Both the position numbers and the translations under genes were made by a program. The notes under the pieces are model-generated. The model was not told the origin of the DNA. It was given only the letters and a program-made list of their open reading frames with translations, and searched no databases. A DNA stretch of 43,485 nt, taken from NCBI GenBank assembly GCA_964384345.1, contig CAYLKD010000008.1, positions 1 through 43,485 on the forward strand, given 5' to 3'. This DNA is from JASLCR01 sp964384345 (GTDB taxonomy: Bacteria > Patescibacteriota > Saccharimonadia > Saccharimonadales > Saccharimonadaceae). Shown piece by piece: positions 39,432 to 43,485 of this stretch; the stretch's first letter is position 1; every line of letters begins with the position of its first letter.

Positions 39432-41864
39432 TTATGCAGCACGGCCAGAAGCAATGTCATTTGCCTCGGCTGTTGTTGCGTAGTTTTGCGCAACTTGGCT
39501 AGCTGAAATATGAACGACGCCACCAGCAGCAACGGCACCAGCCAAAATAGCTTTGGCAACGTTGTTTTCGATCACACGTTGTATGACGCGTCGCATCGGC
39601 CGAGCACCAAGACGCGGGTCATACCCTTTGTCAACAAGAAGTAACTTTGCCTCTTGTTCGACTTCGACGGTAATTTTTTGCAGCGCCAGTGTTTTATTGA
39701 CACCTGCAATCATGAGATCAACAACTTTCAGGAGGTCTGCTTTCGTCAGCGGCGTAAACATGACCATCTCGTCGAAACGATTGAGAAACTCCGGACGAAA
39801 TTGGCCCGTTTCGATTAGCTCATTGGTAAATTGTTCTTCAAACTGGGCTACATCATAGCCACGCTGTATATACTCACGAATGCGATCGGCTCCAGCATTG
39901 CTTGTCGCGATCACAATGGCATCGAGGAAGCTCACCTCACGATTATTGATATCACGTAAGATCCCTTCGTCGAGTAACTGTAGCAACGTCGTCAAAACAC
40001 TCGGGTGGGCTTTTTCGATCTCATCAAGTAACACGACGCTATAAGGCTTTTTCATGACCTGAGCCGTGAGACTACTTGGGTCATTTGAACCGTCAGCGAT
40101 CAAACGAGTCACGTCTTCACTACGCACATATTCATTGAGATCCAGTCGAATGATACGATCTTCACCGCCAAAATAAACGTCAGCAAGCGCCTTCGCAAGT
40201 TCTGTTTTACCGACACCAGTGGGGCCAAGAAACAAAAAAGTACCTATGGGGCGATTTTCATTGCGCACGCCTGCCCTCGCTCGACGTAAGGCATCACTCA
40301 CAACACTGACTGCCCTCGTTTGATTGATCATGCGTTTATGAATAAGGTCTTCAAGCTGCAATAATTTTGCTCGTTCACCGACTTCTGAAACAACACTCAC
40401 TTTAATATCCATCGTTTGCTCTATCGCCTGCTGCACCGAGTTGATAGTGACGAGACCATTTTCAGCATAACTCGATGACGATTCGAGTAGTTTGAGGGCT
40501 TGACCTGGCATAGAAACATCGTGGACATAGCGCATACTGAGCCTATAGGCCTCTTTTAGTGCTTGGTACGTAAACGTGACGTGATGACGAAATTCGATAC
40601 TGATCAGCTGATCTTGCATGACCTGTAATGTTTCTTGCTCACTCGCTGGTGAAATAGAGACACGGTTTAGCGCATTTGCTATTGCTGCACTGCGAGCGGT
40701 GATTTGGAGGAATCGCTGCTCATCCATTGCGAGAATTATCCGTAGTCTTCCCGCCTCAAGGATCGGAAGCAGCACAGTAGAGATATCTACTGCGCCGATA
40801 CCATCTTCAAAAAATACTTGTGCATTATCAAGGCAGAGGATAATGTTTTTTGCCGCGTACGCCTCGCCAAATATACGCATGATTAGCTGTTCCAACTCTC
40901 CTCGTCCAGGAGCTGCAGAGATCAGCGCCGAAGCATCAAGCATTACGACTTGATGAAATTTGAGGTCTTGGGGTACAGATGATGATCCATCCATGATCGC
41001 TTCTGCAAATGCCTGGACCAACGTTGTTTTCCCTACGCCAGTTGGACCTATCAGCGCGACATTTTGACGTCCACCACGACTAAATGTAGCTATCATTTGG
41101 TCGAGTGCCTTCGCATGAGCATCTGTTTCAACGACAAATAAGCTACCACCAACATGCTGACTAATATTTTGACCAAAGCGTCCAAGTAAAGGAGTATAAC
41201 CAAATGACCAATCCCGTGCTATACCACCACTTTTTCGTACTGAAGACTGTGAATCTATCAAGTAGTGCAACCGATAGCGCCACCGTATACCGGCAATAAT
41301 GTCACTCTCGTCTATGTGCAGGTGAGCCAGCAGTGCGTCGTGGTTCGGTAGTGCTCGTACGATAGCTGCGACGATTTCGAGTGTTCCAAATTGTGAGCGG
41401 CCTAATTCTTGACTGATTGCATAGGCCGCACCAAGCAGGTCTAGACCACCCTCTTTTTCATCACTAGCTATTTGTTTTATAAAATTACCTGTCAGTCCAA
41501 ATCGTGCTCCTAAAAAGTAACTGTCGTTTGTTTCAGAGATCAGCTCGGCGATTTCTATCGGCGAAGGTTGCTCGCTAATTGTGCCAAGCAAGTCGGCTTC
41601 AAGTACATCATCGAGCGAGTGTGGGTTTCTTGATGGCGCGAGATGGAGTAATTCGCCGTTATACCACAACACTACCATTTCAGGCGCCACAAAAAGACTG
41701 GCGACAAACCACCCTACGGAAAGCCCAGCAGAAACCAGCAGTATACCACTGACAAACAGTATACATCCGACAACGATGCATGCTAATCGAATCTTTTTTG
41801 TGACTCTGTAGCGAATGCGAGCCTTTTGTGTACGAGGATGGCGATGGTCGATAGTTATATCCAC
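39432..41864 (-). CDS. Membrane-anchored ClpC-like double AAA+ ATPase
   Basis: About 810 residues from the GTG at 41864, which overlaps the stop of the upstream gene by 10 nt. Two membrane helices near the N-terminus (about 25-70), then a Clp_N-like helical region (about 115-215), a first AAA+ module with GPTGVGKTT and a Walker B reading IILCLDNAQVFF (the usual catalytic Glu is Asn), then a second module with GPTGVGKTE, VVLLDEIEKAHPSV, ATSNAGA and FRPEFLNRFDE. ClpC-type unfoldases feed substrates to ClpP or act alone. The LGF/IGF-type ClpP loop is not evident: QRGYDV stands there. The membrane anchor is unusual, and the substrate is unknown. An upstream frame to 42023 is open but overlaps the partner gene. 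Confidence 0.75.
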   Translation of the reverse strand: MDITIDHRHPRTQKARIRYRVTKKIRLACIVVGCILFVSGILLVSAGLSVGWFVASLFVAPEMVVLWYNGELLHLAPSRNPHSLDDVLEADLLGTISEQPSPIEIAELISETNDSYFLGARFGLTGNFIKQIASDEKEGGLDLLGAAYAISQELGRSQFGTLEIVAAIVRALPNHDALLAHLHIDESDIIAGIRWRYRLHYLIDSQSSVRKSGGIARDWSFGYTPLLGRFGQNISQHVGGSLFVVETDAHAKALDQMIATFSRGGRQNVALIGPTGVGKTTLVQAFAEAIMDGSSSVPQDLKFHQVVMLDASALISAAPGRGELEQLIMRIFGEAYAAKNIILCLDNAQVFFEDGIGAVDISTVLLPILEAGRLRIILAMDEQRFLQITARSAAIANALNRVSISPASEQETLQVMQDQLISIEFRHHVTFTYQALKEAYRLSMRYVHDVSMPGQALKLLESSSSYAENGLVTINSVQQAIEQTMDIKVSVVSEVGERAKLLQLEDLIHKRMINQTRAVSVVSDALRRARAGVRNENRPIGTFLFLGPTGVGKTELAKALADVYFGGEDRIIRLDLNEYVRSEDVTRLIADGSNDPSSLTAQVMKKPYSVVLLDEIEKAHPSVLTTLLQLLDEGILRDINNREVSFLDAIVIATSNAGADRIREYIQRGYDVAQFEEQFTNELIETGQFRPEFLNRFDEMVMFTPLTKADLLKVVDLMIAGVNKTLALQKITVEVEQEAKLLLVDKGYDPRLGARPMRRVIQRVIENNVAKAILAGAVAAGGVVHISASQVAQNYATTAEANDIASGRAA

Positions 41865-42238
41865 GTTGGTGTCCAACCTATCGCCATCATGACAATACCA
41901 GCAAGCGGCAGTATGGGAATACATAACCAACAAACTATTGAGATCATGCCTACTAACGATATTCCAACCAGAGCCAGACATCCGACAATAACGAGTAATA
42001 GGCGCATTACTGCACCAATACATCGCGATACCGTTCTATCTACAAAAGCTTGCCATTTTACCGATAACGAACCGCCAACTTGACCAGCCGATATTTGTCG
42101 AAACGGTGAAAATAATGACATAATCAATGTATCAATCGAAAAATAGTCATAAATACGTTCAATATGACGTCTTGCCGCTGTAAAGCGCTGCTTCCATCCA
42201 TCGGTGTACCACCACCCCAATAAGCCGACTACAAACAT
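41855..42238 (-). CDS. Membrane protein, partner of the ClpC-like ATPase
   Basis: 127 residues. WWYTDGWKQRFTAARRHIER, then YDYFSIDTLIMSLFSPFRQIS, a soluble-looking link, then hydrophobic segments MRLLLVIVGCLALVGISLV and CWLCIPILPLAGIVMMAIG. The stop TAA overlaps the ATPase start, so they are coupled. The pair resembles the two-gene membrane-protein/Clp arrangement seen in this phylum; function unknown. Confidence 0.65.
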   Translation of the reverse strand: MFVVGLLGWWYTDGWKQRFTAARRHIERIYDYFSIDTLIMSLFSPFRQISAGQVGGSLSVKWQAFVDRTVSRCIGAVMRLLLVIVGCLALVGISLVGMISIVCWLCIPILPLAGIVMMAIGWTPTWI

Positions 42239-42316
42239 GCTTTCATTGTACCTTACGCATACCTCTAGTGGCTATAGTGTAGAATCATTTGTCGTAGCTG
42301 AGTTATACTAGAGTTA

Positions 42317-43485
42317 ATGCATCCTATTCTGACAATCTCTCTCGGAAAAATAGTAAAACGCCTCGCGCAAGTTCGCGGTGGAGGGTCTGCGCTTCCTGGA
42401 CTGATTATCGAGCAAATCGATCCTGATTTTTTGGCGCGTACGTTGGCACAGCTACCGAAGGGTGTTGTCGTTGTAAGCGGCACAAATGGTAAAACAACTA
42501 CTACAAAGATGGTTGTTGAGCTCCTTGAGAGTCAGGGCATGAAGGTTTTTACCAATCGTACTGGTAGCAATTTTACGCGAGGTGTGTCATCAGCTTTACT
42601 TGGTGAGATTACTCGTGCCGGTACACTCTCTGCTGATATAGCAGTACTAGAATTAGATGAAGCACACGCTGTACATTTTGTACAAGCAATACAACCGCGC
42701 TATAGTTTGCTGCTCAATGTACTCCGTGATCAGCTTGATCGATTTGGAGAAATTGATGCGACGGCACAGTTACTTCACAAAGTCGCCGATGCGACGACAC
42801 AAGCAGTGATCATAAATCGTGAAGATCCGCGTCTTCTTGCCGTATCAAAAACTTTGCCAACAGAAAAAGTTGTTTACTTTGGCCTATCGGCAACTGCGCG
42901 TAAGAACTTTCCTTCAGACGATGACATGCGCGGTACTACCACGCAGCATACTAAAAACCATTTGCCAAAAGCAGTCGTGACACTTGAAACTATTGATGGA
43001 ACAACTGGCACATTTACACTCGGAAATGAGCATATAAAAGCACAGTTAAAGATCGATGGAATTTACAATGTCTATAACGCAGCTGCAGCACTTGCGTTAG
43101 TCGTGAGCATCGTGCCTAAGCTTGATCGCAGGGCACTACTGAACTGCCTTTCAACGATAACGCCAGCATTTGGAAGAGGTGAAATAATAAACGTTGGCGG
43201 GAAGCCGCTCGAACTTGTGCTCGTCAAAAATCCAGCAGGTTTTCGGTTAGGCTTGCAATCATTTGAGCCATCAGGTTACGCTACAATGATCGCAGTAAAC
43301 GATAACTATGCAGATGGCCGTGACATGAGCTGGCTGTGGGACGTAGATTTTACAAGTCTCAAACACGAGGGTGTCGCAAACGTGACTGGCATTCGGGCGT
43401 ATGACATGGCGCTGCGCTTACAGTATGACGAAATTTTATTTTCAGATGTCACAGTAGACATTACCACGTCACTCAAGCATTTTAT
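42317..43485 (+). CDS. murT: MurT-like Mur ligase (lipid II isoglutaminyl synthase subunit), partial
   Basis: At least 389 residues, running off the window. VVVVSGTNGKTTTTKMVVELL is the Mur ligase P-loop. IAVLELDEAHAVHF, NVLRDQLDRFGEID, IYNVYNAAAAL and LVLVKNPAGF are the MurT (DUF1727) signatures. With GatD it amidates the D-Glu of lipid II; gatD is expected just outside. The region between about 195 and 225 has no Cys, so the zinc ribbon found in S. aureus MurT is absent. The ATG at 42317 lies 7 nt after TATACT (42304-42309) with no ribosome site: leaderless. Confidence 0.88.
   Translation, partial: MHPILTISLGKIVKRLAQVRGGGSALPGLIIEQIDPDFLARTLAQLPKGVVVVSGTNGKTTTTKMVVELLESQGMKVFTNRTGSNFTRGVSSALLGEITRAGTLSADIAVLELDEAHAVHFVQAIQPRYSLLLNVLRDQLDRFGEIDATAQLLHKVADATTQAVIINREDPRLLAVSKTLPTEKVVYFGLSATARKNFPSDDDMRGTTTQHTKNHLPKAVVTLETIDGTTGTFTLGNEHIKAQLKIDGIYNVYNAAAALALVVSIVPKLDRRALLNCLSTITPAFGRGEIINVGGKPLELVLVKNPAGFRLGLQSFEPSGYATMIAVNDNYADGRDMSWLWDVDFTSLKHEGVANVTGIRAYDMALRLQYDEILFSDVTVDITTSLKHF

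Noticed and set aside
1..43485. CRISPR arrays, rRNA genes, classic insertion sequences
   Set aside because: No regularly spaced direct repeats, rRNA-like segments or transposase genes were seen by eye on either strand.

Overview
The window most resembles a chromosomal segment of a Candidatus Saccharibacteria (TM7) / CPR-type bacterium. This placement is inferred from gene content, not from a marker gene. The supporting signs are a type IV pilus locus with several GFTL(I/V)E prepilins, an XRE-MurA fusion, MurB, a MurT-type Mur ligase, FolD, GlyA, paired DUF4234 proteins, LPxTG surface proteins, CCA-encoding tRNAs, many genes that look leaderless, and the standard genetic code with TGA as stop.

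Layout. (1) 1-7989, all on the minus strand, is a metal and redox cassette: a partial NRAMP transporter, a zinc-ribbon protein, a P1B metal ATPase, an MscS-like channel, an ArsR regulator, a cytochrome bd subunit I with a half-length subunit II, a DsbA-like thioredoxin protein and a His-rich anchored protein. (2) 8026-12130 is an integrated plasmid- or phage-like element: two small DUF-type genes behind a repeated 36-nt leader motif, a replication-relaxation-like protein, and a large serine recombinase whose 3' end runs antisense into a tRNA-Glu and its terminator. (3) 12165-18126 holds two related LPxTG surface proteins with a two-gene, strikingly GC-rich insert between them (about 14040-16040), bordered by a strong promoter with a 400-nt leader and by several long perfect inverted repeats. 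(4) 18153-23624 contains a hybrid sensor histidine kinase, a LuxI-like autoinducer synthase, a divergent single-domain response regulator, folD and two DUF4234 proteins. (5) 23842-28449 has two tRNAs bracketing a divergently transcribed pair: a large membrane protein and a tail-fibre/pectate-lyase-like beta-helix protein. (6) 28504-34260 has murB and a pilus operon: three minor prepilins, a pilin fused to a seven-repeat RCC1 propeller, and two tandem major pilins. (7) 34340-43485 has glyA, an XRE-murA fusion, a tRNA-His/Gly/Arg cluster, a frameshifted DUF218 gene, a DUF3817 protein, a membrane-anchored ClpC-like AAA+ protein with its membrane partner, and the start of a murT-like gene.

How the parts may work together (inference). 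Surface proteins, the pilus-tip propeller and the sortase substrates are rich in paired cysteines. The DsbA-like protein could oxidise these outside the membrane, and the quinol oxidase could be the electron sink. The LuxI-like protein, kinase and response regulator form a compact candidate signalling module, which would be unusual for an epibiont with a small genome. Peptidoglycan genes (murA, murB, murT) and one-carbon genes (folD, glyA) are the housekeeping background.

Limits: everything here is read by eye from sequence. Family names come from motif recognition, and no alignments, structure predictions or database searches were run.
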